DNA of 64,000 nucleotides from Mycobacterium sp. D16Q14 (GTDB taxonomy: Bacteria; Actinomycetota; Actinomycetes; Mycobacteriales; Mycobacteriaceae): the NCBI GenBank assembly GCA_002013415.1, contig MAEX01000021.1:1-64000 (forward strand), given 5' to 3'. Both the position numbers and the translations under genes were made by a program. How positions within the stretch are numbered: position 1 is the first letter of the stretch; the number at the start of each line of letters is the position of its first letter. The notes under the pieces were generated by a model. It was not told the DNA's origin, searched no databases, and saw only the letters and a program-made list of their open reading frames with translations. Positions 37,398-45,289 of the stretch are shown here, piece by piece.

Positions 37398-38053
37398 AGG
37401 TTGCCATCGGAGGCGCCGGCGCCGTCGGACGTTCCATCGCACGCGAGCTCATCGAAAGCCGGCACGAAGTCACCCTGCTGGAGCGCAATCCCGATCACAT
37501 CGATCCGGAGGCCGTACCCGAGGCACATTGGCGGCTTGGGGACGCCTGCGAGATCAGCCTGTTGGAAGCCGAGGAACTGCACACCTTCGACGTGGTGATC
37601 GCGGCGACCGGTGATGACAAGGCCAATCTGGTGCTGAGCTTGCTTGCCAAGACCGAGTTCGCCGTGGCGCGTGTCGTGGCCCGGGTGAACGATCCGCGCA
37701 ACGAGTGGCTGTTCGACGATGCCTGGGGCATCGATGTCGCGGTGTCGACACCGCGCATGCTGGCATCCCTCGTCGAGGAGGCTGTCGCCGTAGGTGACGT
37801 GGTGCGACTCATGGAGTTCCGGCGTGGTCAGGCCAACCTGGTGGAGATCACGCTTCCCGACGACACCCCCTGGGGCGGCAAGCCAGTACGGAAGCTCGAT
37901 CTCCCCCGCGACGCGGTGCTGGTGGCGATTCTGCGCGGATCGCGGGTTATCCCGGTACAGCCCGATGAGCCTCTCGAAGGCGGCGACGAGCTGATCTTGG
38001 TGGCCACCGCCGATATCGAGGACGAGCTGCACCGCGCAGTACTGCCGCAGTAG
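37394..38053 (+). CDS. ceoC: TrkA-type potassium uptake regulatory protein CeoC
   Basis: The 219-aa second RCK protein has the nucleotide-binding motif VAIGGAGAVGRSIAREL and a C-terminal TrkA-C domain (DTPWGGKPVRKLDLP). It is translationally coupled to ceoB by an ATGA overlap. The pair probably assembles into a hetero-octameric gating ring; this follows from RCK biology and is not shown here. The two sequences are clearly paralogous. It corresponds to Rv2692. Confidence 0.9.
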   Translation: MKVAIGGAGAVGRSIARELIESRHEVTLLERNPDHIDPEAVPEAHWRLGDACEISLLEAEELHTFDVVIAATGDDKANLVLSLLAKTEFAVARVVARVNDPRNEWLFDDAWGIDVAVSTPRMLASLVEEAVAVGDVVRLMEFRRGQANLVEITLPDDTPWGGKPVRKLDLPRDAVLVAILRGSRVIPVQPDEPLEGGDELILVATADIEDELHRAVLPQ

Positions 38054-38060
38054 TCGCCGA

Positions 38061-38807
38061 CTAGCTGCTCGCCGGGGATTCCTCGGCCGCATTGTCGGTG
38101 TGGCGGCGCACATAGCGAATCACCAGCAGGGTGACCAACGCGCCGACGGCGGTCAACGGCCAGCCCATCGCAATCTTCGTGCCACCCAGCCAGGCCGTGT
38201 TGCCCGCGACGTATAGCCACTGCTGCACGACAAATCTGGTGGCGAACAACGCTATCCAGGCCACCGTCGCGATATCGAAGGCCGTCAGGATGCGCCGGTC
38301 ACCGCGCCACGACATGTCGCCGCCGGTGGCCCAGCTGTACGCGTAACCCACGATCGGGCGACGGATGATCACCGATACCAAAAACACCGTGCCCCAGAAG
38401 AAGTTGGCCCAGATCCCAATGAGGAAGTAGCCCTTGGCCTCTCCCAGCAGGTAGGCGATCAGCGCGCTGATGCCGACGCTGATGAATCCCGACACGGCCG
38501 GCTGCAGCGATTCACGCCGCACCAAGCGCCAGACCAACACCAGGGTCGCGGCCACCAGGGCAGCGACAATCGCCGGCATCAACGAGGAGATGCTGACCGC
38601 GACAACGAAAACGATCACCGGGACCGACGAATAGACGATTCCCTGCCATCCCCCAGCCTGATGCCACATCTCGTGCAGCGGAGAACTTCCCGGCTCCTCG
38701 GGCTTGGTCCCGGGCACGCTGAACTTCAGCTGCGGGCCCTCCGTGGTATCCGAGCCGACATGCGCGCCGCCCGAGCCGTCCGGCTCGTACGATGGGGTCT
38801 CTGGCAC
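38061..38807 (-). CDS. DUF3159 family integral membrane protein
   Basis: The 248-aa protein has a hydrophilic N-terminal 60 residues and then about five hydrophobic helices. The family block RRPIVGYAYSWATGGDMSWRG lies between them. The arrangement fits DUF3159 (Rv2693c); function is unknown. GTG 38807 follows the stop codon of the OB-fold gene with no gap, so the two are co-translated. The gene converges with ceoC seven bases away. Confidence 0.8.
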   Translation of the reverse strand: MPETPSYEPDGSGGAHVGSDTTEGPQLKFSVPGTKPEEPGSSPLHEMWHQAGGWQGIVYSSVPVIVFVVAVSISSLMPAIVAALVAATLVLVWRLVRRESLQPAVSGFISVGISALIAYLLGEAKGYFLIGIWANFFWGTVFLVSVIIRRPIVGYAYSWATGGDMSWRGDRRILTAFDIATVAWIALFATRFVVQQWLYVAGNTAWLGGTKIAMGWPLTAVGALVTLLVIRYVRRHTDNAAEESPASS

Positions 38808-39179
38808 TTAGCGCTGAATCTCGTAGTACGGGTTGTGAATCACCTTGCCGCCGTTCTCAAGCTTGCCGAGTCGACCGCGCACCAGAAGGGTGCGGCCCGA
38901 TTCGATACCGGGGATTCGGCGCTGACCCAGCCAGACCAACATCACCGTGTCGGTGCCATCGAACAGCTCGGCCTTCACGCCTGCCACGCAACCCTTGGAA
39001 TTGGTCTCGACGGTGCGCAACGTTCCGCACATGGTGACCTCTTGGCCGCGCTGACAATCGATGACGCGCTGAGCACCGGTGGCGGCGGCGTCGTCACCGA
39101 TCTTCTCGGCGTCTACTTGCTCCAGGTCCTCTGTCAGCCGACGAGTCAGTCGACGCAGATAACCGCCTGTGGTAGCCAC
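38808..39179 (-). CDS. OB-fold nucleic-acid-binding domain protein
   Basis: The product is 123 aa from GTG 39179. The C-terminal 85 residues form an OB-fold pattern (VTMCGTLRTVETNSKG, AELFDGTDTVMLVWLG, RTLLVRGRLGKLENGGKVIHNPYYEI) as in Rv2694c. It may bind nucleic acid; no enzyme motif is visible. The length matches the M. tuberculosis counterpart, which supports this GTG over longer in-frame starts. Its stop is adjacent to the DUF3159 start. Confidence 0.8.
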   Translation of the reverse strand: MATTGGYLRRLTRRLTEDLEQVDAEKIGDDAAATGAQRVIDCQRGQEVTMCGTLRTVETNSKGCVAGVKAELFDGTDTVMLVWLGQRRIPGIESGRTLLVRGRLGKLENGGKVIHNPYYEIQR

Positions 39180-39335
39180 TTCTCGTCCTGGCCTCTCAAC
39201 ATGCCCGATCGTGTGATCGCTCGTGGAGTCACTTGGCGCAAGCGGCTCATCGGTGCAACCGCCACGGTAGACCTTTGCACGCCCCGATGCCAGGCGGCCC
39301 CCGGGGTGTTCCGCACACCGGGCAAGATCAGGTGC

Positions 39336-40067
39336 GTGACACCCATCAACGGTCGTGCCGCGAGCGGCCCATCCCCCGAACTTGATGGCCACACGGCTGT
39401 TCTCATGCCCGGCACCGGCTCTGATGACGACTACATCATGCGGGCCTTCGGCCCCGCCCTCAGCAGCGCAGGGGCCACCCTGGTCGCGGTATGTCCAGAA
39501 CCGAATGACCTGGTCAACGGCTACTTACGGGCACTCGACCGAGCCGCTCGAGGTGGCCCGATCGTCGTGGGCGGGATGTCTATCGGCACCGCCGTGGCCC
39601 TGACGTGGGCCCTGCGGAATCCCGGGGCGACGGTTGCGGTGCTGGCAGCGATGCCCGCGTGGACCGGAAAGCCGGAGAACTCACCGGCCTCGGTATCCGC
39701 GCGGATCACCGCGGAATCGCTGCGCGCCGACGGGTTGGCAGCGGTCACCGCCGCGATGCAGGCCAGCAGCCCCGCCTGGCTTGGAGCAGAGCTCACCCGC
39801 TCGTGGGCCGCTCAGTGGCCTGGTCTGCCCAGCGCCATGCAGGAAGTGTCGGGCTTTGTGAACCCGACGGCCGACGATATCCGCGGATTGACCGTGCCGT
39901 TGGCGGTGGCGGCGGCCACCGATGATCCGATACATCCGCTGGCAGTCGCCCAGGACTGGGCGTCCTGGGCACCGCGCGCGGCACTGCGCACGTTCACCCT
40001 CGATCAGCTGGGCGCCGACCCGTCCTGTCTGGGCCGGGCGTGTGTCGGTGCGCTGAGCGACATCTGA
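39336..40067 (+). CDS. Alpha/beta-hydrolase fold protein
   Basis: The product is 243 aa from GTG 39336. It has HTAVLMPGTGSDDDYIM near the N-terminus (oxyanion region) and the nucleophile elbow GGMSIGTAVAL with Ser near residue 76. A late acid segment AAATDDPIHP (near 200) follows. I cannot find a convincing catalytic histidine; the C-terminal segment LGADPSCLGRA has Ala where His would be expected. Position corresponds to Rv2695. The substrate and even activity are uncertain. It diverges from the OB-fold gene and converges with the sigI-like gene. Confidence 0.72.
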   Translation: MTPINGRAASGPSPELDGHTAVLMPGTGSDDDYIMRAFGPALSSAGATLVAVCPEPNDLVNGYLRALDRAARGGPIVVGGMSIGTAVALTWALRNPGATVAVLAAMPAWTGKPENSPASVSARITAESLRADGLAAVTAAMQASSPAWLGAELTRSWAAQWPGLPSAMQEVSGFVNPTADDIRGLTVPLAVAAATDDPIHPLAVAQDWASWAPRAALRTFTLDQLGADPSCLGRACVGALSDI

Positions 40068-40068
40068 G

Positions 40069-40947
40069 TCACAGACCGCGGGCCGCGGGGTCTGCGGTGG
40101 CCTCGATCGTGAGCACCAGGCCCTCGCGCACCGTCAGGGTGACCACTGCGAACAGCCTGCGCTGCGTGAAGGCCAGCAGCACCGGTTGCCCGAACGGCCC
40201 ACCGACCAGCGTGGCGCCGTGACCGAGATAGACCAGCAGGTTGGTCGCGACATCGGTGCGCCCGCGATTGACCTGTGGTGGGGGCGCCGGGTCTGCGATG
40301 ACGGTGCCGACTCCCCAGACGCTGGGATCCAGAACCGCCATCAATCCGGTCAGATCACCGTTAGCGCACGCGGTGACGAACTTTTCGATTAGCTTCTGGT
40401 GCTCGGCACCGGTGACGTCAGCGGTGCGCGGCGCGGACTGCTGGAATCTGGTGCGCGCACGCCGGGCGAGCTGTCGGCACGTGCCCACCGGACGGCCCAC
40501 TGTCGACGCGATCTCCTCGAACGGGACTCCGAACACGTCATGCAAGACGAACGCGACCCGCTCGCCGGGCCTCAATGTGCGCAACACCTCGAGCAGGGCG
40601 CCACGCACCTCGTCGTCCAGAGTGACTCTGTCCGCGGGGTCAGCACTCCCGGAAATATGCAGCGGTGCACCGGATTCCACGGCCGATGCGACGCCGGTCT
40701 GCTCGCGGCGCGTCCGCGCCGAACGCAGCTGGTCCAGGCACAACCGGCCGGTCACCACCGACAACCAGGCACGCGGCTCGTCGATCTCCGTCTCATCGGC
40801 GCGCGCCAGCCGTACGAACGCCTCCTGGGCGCAGTCCTCGGCATCCCCGATGTCGCCGAGCATGTGATACGCCAGATTGACCAGGTACGGGTAGTGCTCA
40901 CGCCAGGCCACTGCCACCAGCGCGTCGTGCGTCGACGAGGAACTCAT
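40069..40947 (-). CDS. sigI: ECF sigma factor with C-terminal SnoaL-like domain (SigI-like, ECF41 type)
   Basis: The 292-aa sigma factor has region 2 (NLAYHMLGDIGDAEDCAQEAFVRL, residues about 23-46), region 4 (GVPFEEIASTVGRPVGTCRQLARRAR) and a C-terminal extension of about 110 residues with an NTF2/SnoaL-like pattern (GDLTGLMAVLDPSV, GQPVLLAF). From memory it closely resembles M. tuberculosis SigI. ECF41-type factors use this extension in place of an anti-sigma factor. It is divergent from an NmrA-like gene; COE neighbours (decarboxylase, oxidoreductase, epimerase) are typical for ECF41. A GGTAAC-N17-CGTC promoter directly precedes its ATG, suggesting autoregulation. Confidence 0.85.
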   Translation of the reverse strand: MSSSSTHDALVAVAWREHYPYLVNLAYHMLGDIGDAEDCAQEAFVRLARADETEIDEPRAWLSVVTGRLCLDQLRSARTRREQTGVASAVESGAPLHISGSADPADRVTLDDEVRGALLEVLRTLRPGERVAFVLHDVFGVPFEEIASTVGRPVGTCRQLARRARTRFQQSAPRTADVTGAEHQKLIEKFVTACANGDLTGLMAVLDPSVWGVGTVIADPAPPPQVNRGRTDVATNLLVYLGHGATLVGGPFGQPVLLAFTQRRLFAVVTLTVREGLVLTIEATADPAARGL

Positions 40948-40953
40948 GTCACT

Positions 40954-40982
40954 CCGACGATTCCGCGGCCCGGAAAGTTACC
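40954..40982 (-). promoter_or_regulatory. ECF-type promoter of the sigI-like gene
   Basis: Reading the minus strand, GGTAAC (40982-40977) is followed after 17 bases by CGTCGG (40959-40954). Transcription would start about at ATG 40947, giving a leaderless mRNA. The element mirrors the plus-strand promoter beside it. Confidence 0.6.
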
Positions 40983-40991
40983 GCCCGCGCC

Positions 40992-41020
40992 GGTAACTTT
41001 TCGCGCCCGCGCCCCGTCGT
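40992..41020 (+). promoter_or_regulatory. ECF-type promoter of the NmrA-like operon
   Basis: GGTAAC (40992-40997) is followed after 17 bases by CGTCGT (41015-41020), a typical ECF layout. The -35 elements of the two divergent promoters form a perfect inverted repeat with 10-base arms (40974-40983 and 40991-41000). Confidence 0.6.
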
Positions 41021-41077
41021 ACTCATGTGGCCGAAACATGGAAAGCCATCCGAACCTCCCGAATTGGAGTACCCGAC

Positions 41078-41938
41078 ATGACAATTCTCGTCACCGGCGC
41101 AACAGGCAATGTGGGGCGCCCGCTTGTGGATCTACTCATCGCCGCGGGCGCCGACGTACGCGTGGTCACCCGCCACCTTGAGCACGCGAATTTCTCGCCT
41201 CAGGTGAAGACCGTCGAGACGGCCCGAGCCGGCCTGCGCGGCGCCACCGCCGTCTTCCTGAATTCCCGGGCACTCGGCGAAGATCTCACCGACTTTGTGA
41301 ATCACGCTGTCCACGAAGGGGTTACCCGCCTGGTCGCACTCTCGGCGATCAACTGCGACGATGACTTCTCCCGGCAACCATCGCGGTTCCGCGGTGATCG
41401 AAACAAGGAGGTCGAACGCTGCGCCGTCGATTCCGGGGTGGAATGGGTAAGCCTGCGTCCGACCGTCTTCGCGTCCAATTTTCTCGGGATGTGGGCGGGC
41501 CAACTCAAGGCCGGCGATGCGGTCCGCGGACCTCACGCGGGCGCCTCCGCCGCCCCGATCGCGGACCGCGACATCTCCGGGGTCGCGGCGCATGCCCTCC
41601 TCACGGACGACCTCGTCGGTCATCGCATCCCGTTGACCGGTCCGCAGGCGTTCACCAACGCTGACCTGGTCACGGTGCTCGGGGATGTTCTGCGCCGGCC
41701 GTTGCAATACCTGCAGGTTTCCGACGATCTCGTCCGTCAGCACTTCGCCGGACTGGGGTTTCCGGCGGGATTCGCCGACGCGTACCTGGCCATGCAGGCG
41801 GCCACGGTGACCACGCCTGCGGTTGTCACGCACGAGGTGGACCGGATACTCGGGCGTCCCGCGGAGACCTTCGCGGCCTGGGCTCATAGATTCCGGGCCG
41901 AATTCGCACGCGCCGAGTTCGCACCGCAGAAGGGATGA
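41078..41938 (+). CDS. NmrA-like NAD(P)-binding atypical SDR
   Basis: The product is 286 aa from ATG 41078, with GGAG eight bases upstream. It begins with the Rossmann motif TILVTGATGNVGRPLVDLL, has an NmrA/quinone oxidoreductase-like body (RLVALSAINCDDD) and lacks an obvious YxxxK catalytic pair, as atypical SDRs do. Such proteins reduce quinones or act as redox sensors. It overlaps the next gene by four bases and is divergent from the sigI-like gene, sharing mirrored ECF promoters. It is thus a likely target of that sigma factor. A longer GTG start at 41027 is less likely. Confidence 0.83.
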   Translation: MTILVTGATGNVGRPLVDLLIAAGADVRVVTRHLEHANFSPQVKTVETARAGLRGATAVFLNSRALGEDLTDFVNHAVHEGVTRLVALSAINCDDDFSRQPSRFRGDRNKEVERCAVDSGVEWVSLRPTVFASNFLGMWAGQLKAGDAVRGPHAGASAAPIADRDISGVAAHALLTDDLVGHRIPLTGPQAFTNADLVTVLGDVLRRPLQYLQVSDDLVRQHFAGLGFPAGFADAYLAMQAATVTTPAVVTHEVDRILGRPAETFAAWAHRFRAEFARAEFAPQKG

Positions 41939-42381
41939 CGGCCATGACCAACACCCCACCGCGGTGGCTCACACCGATGAACAAGGTGGCGCGAGCATGT
42001 CACCGCCTGGGCATACCCACCGGTCCGGCGATGGTGCTCACAGTGCCCGGCAGAAAGACCGGGCATCCCCGCCCCACGCCGATCACACCGTTCCAGATGG
42101 ACGGTCAGCTCTATGCCGTCGGCGGCTACCCGGGCGCGGATTGGCCACGCAACGCCGCCGCGGCCGGTTCCGGAACTCTCACCCGAGGAAACGGTGTCCA
42201 GCACGTCAGGATCGTCAGTCTGCCGCCCGAGACGGCGCGGCGCGCGCTGCGGGAATTCGCTCTGAAGGTTCCGGTGGGCGTGCGGTTCGCGAAAAGCGCC
42301 GGGCTGGTCCGCCACGGAACCCCAGATGAGTTCGAGGCCCTGGCTGGAACGCTGTCGGTGTTCCGGTTCGATCCCGACTAA
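41935..42381 (+). CDS. F420-dependent (Ddn-like) deazaflavin oxidoreductase
   Basis: The 148-aa product has the nitroreductase/deazaflavin-binding split-barrel pattern: VLTVPGRKTGHPRPTPITPF (residues 34-53) and LYAVGGYPGADWPRN. This is characteristic of the mycobacterial Ddn/FDOR-A family, which uses reduced F420 to reduce quinones or nitro compounds at the membrane. ATG 41935 overlaps the stop of the NmrA-like gene, and ATG 41944 is also possible. The two oxidoreductases and the ECF factor form a likely redox-stress unit. Confidence 0.85.
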   Translation: MTAMTNTPPRWLTPMNKVARACHRLGIPTGPAMVLTVPGRKTGHPRPTPITPFQMDGQLYAVGGYPGADWPRNAAAAGSGTLTRGNGVQHVRIVSLPPETARRALREFALKVPVGVRFAKSAGLVRHGTPDEFEALAGTLSVFRFDPD

Positions 42382-42392
42382 ACCCTCGCTGT

Positions 42393-43130
42393 CTAGCCGC
42401 CGGTGATCGTGGACCGAAGCTGCTGCATGGCTGATCCGGAGACGCTGCGGCGGGCCACGGGCGTCGGATCATCCTGCGGGGCAGGTTCCTGGGCGGCGGC
42501 CTCTGCTTCTGCCTGGGCCGTCGCCTGCGCCTGAGCCGCCTGCAACTGCTCGAGCATCGGTTCGGGCAGCGCGACCGGAAGTGGGGTGCGCACCGGGTAC
42601 GGGCTGTCATCGCGGCGGACGACGGTATCAGCCACCGCGTCGCGCGCCTCCTGCGCCAGTGCGTCGAACGTTTCGGCGGGCCCCTGCAGCACGCAGCGGA
42701 TCATCCATCGGTAGCCATCGACCCCGATGAAGCGCACCGCGCCTCCCTCGGCGACTCCGACGACCTCGCGGCCCCACGGTCCGTCAGCGATGGAGACCTC
42801 CGCCGCTTCCTTGCGCAGCGATTCAGCCAGCTCGCCCGCGATCTCGCGCCACAGTCCTGCAGATTTCGGCGCGGCGTAGGCGGCTACCGAGTAGCGCCCG
42901 TTGGGTGTCAGAACGAAGACCGCACCGGGAGCACCGGAGGCGGTCAACTCAACCTGAATCTGTCCGGCCTCGGGCACCGGGATGAGTACCGAACCCAGGT
43001 CCAGGCGCCCGATTCCGGCGTCCTCCGGACTGTCGAAGTCCTCGACTTCGTATGGGCCGTCGAATGTTTCGCCTGACGCGCCGTCAGCATCGTCCAGGTC
43101 GTTCAGACCGCCACTTCGGTGCAATGCCAT
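42393..43130 (-). CDS. DUF3710 family protein
   Basis: The 245-aa protein has an acidic N-terminus, then the conserved DUF3710 core (DLGSVLIPVPEAGQIQVEL, WREIAGELAESLRKEAAEV and VDGYRWMIRCVLQGPAE). An Ala/Gln/Pro-rich tail may be disordered. Function is unknown. Its ATG shares one base with the dut stop (TGATG), so it is translated together with dut, as Rv2696c is in M. tuberculosis. The coupling hints at a role linked to nucleotide or DNA metabolism, but this is only context. Confidence 0.82.
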   Translation of the reverse strand: MALHRSGGLNDLDDADGASGETFDGPYEVEDFDSPEDAGIGRLDLGSVLIPVPEAGQIQVELTASGAPGAVFVLTPNGRYSVAAYAAPKSAGLWREIAGELAESLRKEAAEVSIADGPWGREVVGVAEGGAVRFIGVDGYRWMIRCVLQGPAETFDALAQEARDAVADTVVRRDDSPYPVRTPLPVALPEPMLEQLQAAQAQATAQAEAEAAAQEPAPQDDPTPVARRSVSGSAMQQLRSTITGG

Positions 43131-43600
43131 CACAAACTCGCATGTCCGCCGCTGGATCCGTGACCACCCACACCGCGGGTGGTCACGGCCAGACCGGCCT
43201 CGTCAAAAGAATCCACTTCAACCAGCTCGGGCAACTCAACCCGCTGAACCAACAACTGCGCGATCCGGTCGCCACGGGCGATGACGATCGGAGTCTCCGG
43301 GTCCAAGTTGATGAGACTGAGCTTCACCTCGCCACGATACCCGGCATCGATCGTGCCAGGGCTGTTGACGATCGAAAGGCCCACGCGCGCAGCCAGGCCC
43401 GAGCGCGGATGCACCAACCCGACCATCCCGGTCGGGACAGCCACGGCGATACCGGTACCCACTAAAGCCCGGCTCCCGGGCTCGAGCACGACGTCCTCGG
43501 CACTGTAGAGATCGACCCCCGCATCGTCGGCATGCGCACGGGACGGCAGGGGAAGCTCTCGATCGAGGCGAACGATCGCCAATCTCGTAGGTGTGGGCAC
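43130..43600 (-). CDS. dut: dUTP diphosphatase (dUTPase)
   Basis: The 156-aa trimeric dUTPase hydrolyses dUTP to dUMP, keeping uracil out of DNA and feeding dTMP synthesis. All five family motifs are visible: AGVDLYSAED (I), HPRSGLAARVG (II), GTIDAGYRGEV (III), RGDRIAQLLV (IV) and the flexible C-terminal arm RGVGGHGSSG (V). GTG 43600 matches the start of the M. tuberculosis protein; a longer frame to 43648 overlaps the divergent DUF3093 gene. Confidence 0.95.
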   Translation of the reverse strand: MPTPTRLAIVRLDRELPLPSRAHADDAGVDLYSAEDVVLEPGSRALVGTGIAVAVPTGMVGLVHPRSGLAARVGLSIVNSPGTIDAGYRGEVKLSLINLDPETPIVIARGDRIAQLLVQRVELPELVEVDSFDEAGLAVTTRGVGGHGSSGGHASL

Positions 43601-43625
43601 GATCGCCCAGACTACCCTTGGCCGC

Positions 43626-44105
43626 GTGACGGACTCCCCCAACAACACGACCGATATCCGCTACGTGGAGCGGCTGTGGGTTCCGTGGTGGTGGACCCTG
43701 CCCGGCTTTGGCGCGGCAACACTGCTCGGGCTGGAAATCAATCAGAGCATGCGCCAGCTGCCCAGCTGGGTGCCGTACCCGATCCTGTTCGCGATTGTCG
43801 CGGGAGTCTTGTTGTGGTTCAGCAGGATCCGCGTCGAGGTTGTCGCTGGACCGGACGGCAGCGCCGAGCTGCGCGCGGGATCGGCGCACCTGCCGGTCAG
43901 TGTGATCGCCAAGTCTGCGGCAATTCCCGCCACCGCGAAGAGCTCGGCGCTCGGCCGTCAGCTCGATCCGGCAGCCTTCGTCGTGCACCGGGCATGGATC
44001 GGCCCGCTGGTCTTGGTGGTACTCGACGACCCGGAAGATCCGACGCCGTACTGGCTGGTGAGCAGCCGTCACCCCGATCGGGTGCTGGCCGCCCTACGGA
44101 GCTAG
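43626..44105 (+). CDS. DUF3093 family membrane protein
   Basis: The product is 159 aa from GTG 43626. Two adjacent hydrophobic segments (about residues 18-38 and 50-67) start after the WVPWWWTLPGFG block. A soluble domain follows (PVSVIAKSAAIPATAKSSALG, PYWLVSSRHPDRV). This pattern matches DUF3093 (Rv2698). Function is unknown. It diverges from dut by 25 bases. Confidence 0.8.
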   Translation: MTDSPNNTTDIRYVERLWVPWWWTLPGFGAATLLGLEINQSMRQLPSWVPYPILFAIVAGVLLWFSRIRVEVVAGPDGSAELRAGSAHLPVSVIAKSAAIPATAKSSALGRQLDPAAFVVHRAWIGPLVLVVLDDPEDPTPYWLVSSRHPDRVLAALRS

Positions 44106-44136
44106 TACGCGGCTAGGCCGCGACTAGCTCCGACTC

Positions 44137-44439
44137 TCAGGCCGCGCAGTCGGTGCAGATCAGCTGGCCATTCTTCTCACTGGCCAGTCGGCTGCGGTGG
44201 TGCACCAGGAAGCAACTCGAACAGGTGAACTCGTCAGCCTGCTTCGGGATGACCCGGACCGAAAGTTCCTCGCCGGACAGGTCGGCACCTGGTAGCTCGA
44301 ACGATTCGGCGGTTTCCGCCTCATCGACATCGACCACCGCCGACTGTGCTTCGTTACGACGAGCCTTGAGCTCCTCTAACGAGTCCTCTGACACATCGTC
44401 GGCGTCTGATCGCCTCGGAGCGTCGTAGTCGGTAGCCAT
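44137..44439 (-). CDS. DUF4193 zinc-ribbon-like protein
   Basis: The 100-aa product has an acidic N-terminal half. A C-terminal zinc-ribbon-like motif has two CxxC pairs (CSSC and CTDC) about 22 residues apart, with HHRSRLA between. Length and motif match the actinobacterial DUF4193 family (Rv2699c). A role in transcription or RNA polymerase binding is possible for such a ribbon but unproven. It converges with the DUF3093 gene and is divergent from cei across a 202-base region. Confidence 0.82.
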   Translation of the reverse strand: MATDYDAPRRSDADDVSEDSLEELKARRNEAQSAVVDVDEAETAESFELPGADLSGEELSVRVIPKQADEFTCSSCFLVHHRSRLASEKNGQLICTDCAA

Positions 44440-44641
44440 GCGTCCATCCCCTTATCACCATCTCGTCTTCAAGCTTCTGCATTAGGCGCAGCAAGGCTTT
44501 GTACCAGGCTGAAACGGACACCACAAACTATTAGTGCCCAGATCCCGTCGGTTCTTTGTATGATTTACATCACACGGTAGTGGACACTCAGTCTATTTCG
44601 CCGTCTGTCGCCCGGAAGTCAGCTGGCCTAGAGTGCCATCC

Positions 44642-45289
44642 GTGGTCGCAGACATCACCGAGGGCACCTCGGTAGACAAGTACGGGCGTCCGTACCGCCG
44701 CCGGAACTATTTGCCAGCCCTGTGCGTGGGGATAGCGCTCCTGGTCGTCACGGTATTCGTCTGGGCCTCGGCGCTCACCCGGGAAGCACCGGTCAAGGAG
44801 GCGACGGCCTGCAACCTGCCCGCTCAGCAGACCGAGCCCGGGTCCGGGACCATCGGTAAGCCGGTGTCACGCTCCGCGCTGTCGGGAACCACCCCGGCGA
44901 CGCTCAATGAGGTCAAGGCACGCGTCCTCAACGCCAACGGCCAGGCCGGTCAGGCCGGGGATGTTTCCACCGCGCTGCGCGATCTTGGGTTTCCCTCACC
45001 GACCGCCGATAACGACCCCTTCTACCCCAGCGGGTCCCGTCTGAACTGTGTCGGACAGATCCGATTCGGGGAATCCGGGTACGCCAACGCCCTGACGCTC
45101 TCGCTGGTGGCTCCGTGTGTCGAGTTCGTCGAGGACAAGCGATCCGATAATTCGGTGGACCTGGCGCTCGGCAGCGAGTTCACCGAACTCGCCTCGGGAA
45201 ACGCGGTCACCTCGGCGCTCAACAGCCTCAAATCCGGCAACCAGGCCAACTCTGACTTCATCCTCAAGGCGCGGCAGAGCACCTGTTAG
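44642..45289 (+). CDS. cei: Cell envelope integrity protein Cei (LytR_C domain)
   Basis: The product is 215 aa from GTG 44642. A short cytoplasmic N-terminus is followed by one membrane helix (residues about 27-47) and an extracytoplasmic LytR_C-type domain (EVKARVLNANGQAGQAGDVSTALRDLGF). Cysteines in the outer domain could form disulfides. Counterpart Rv2700 is needed for envelope integrity and virulence. The 202-base divergent region upstream includes an AT-rich segment around 44550-44580 that may hold the promoter. The gene ends four bases inside suhB, which is convergent. Confidence 0.87.
   Translation: MVADITEGTSVDKYGRPYRRRNYLPALCVGIALLVVTVFVWASALTREAPVKEATACNLPAQQTEPGSGTIGKPVSRSALSGTTPATLNEVKARVLNANGQAGQAGDVSTALRDLGFPSPTADNDPFYPSGSRLNCVGQIRFGESGYANALTLSLVAPCVEFVEDKRSDNSVDLALGSEFTELASGNAVTSALNSLKSGNQANSDFILKARQSTC

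Noticed and set aside
44561..44572. TGAT-N4-ATCA dyad upstream of cei resembling a CRP-type site
   Set aside because: Outer TGTGA/TCACA bases are not symmetric, so the match to a CRP site is too weak.
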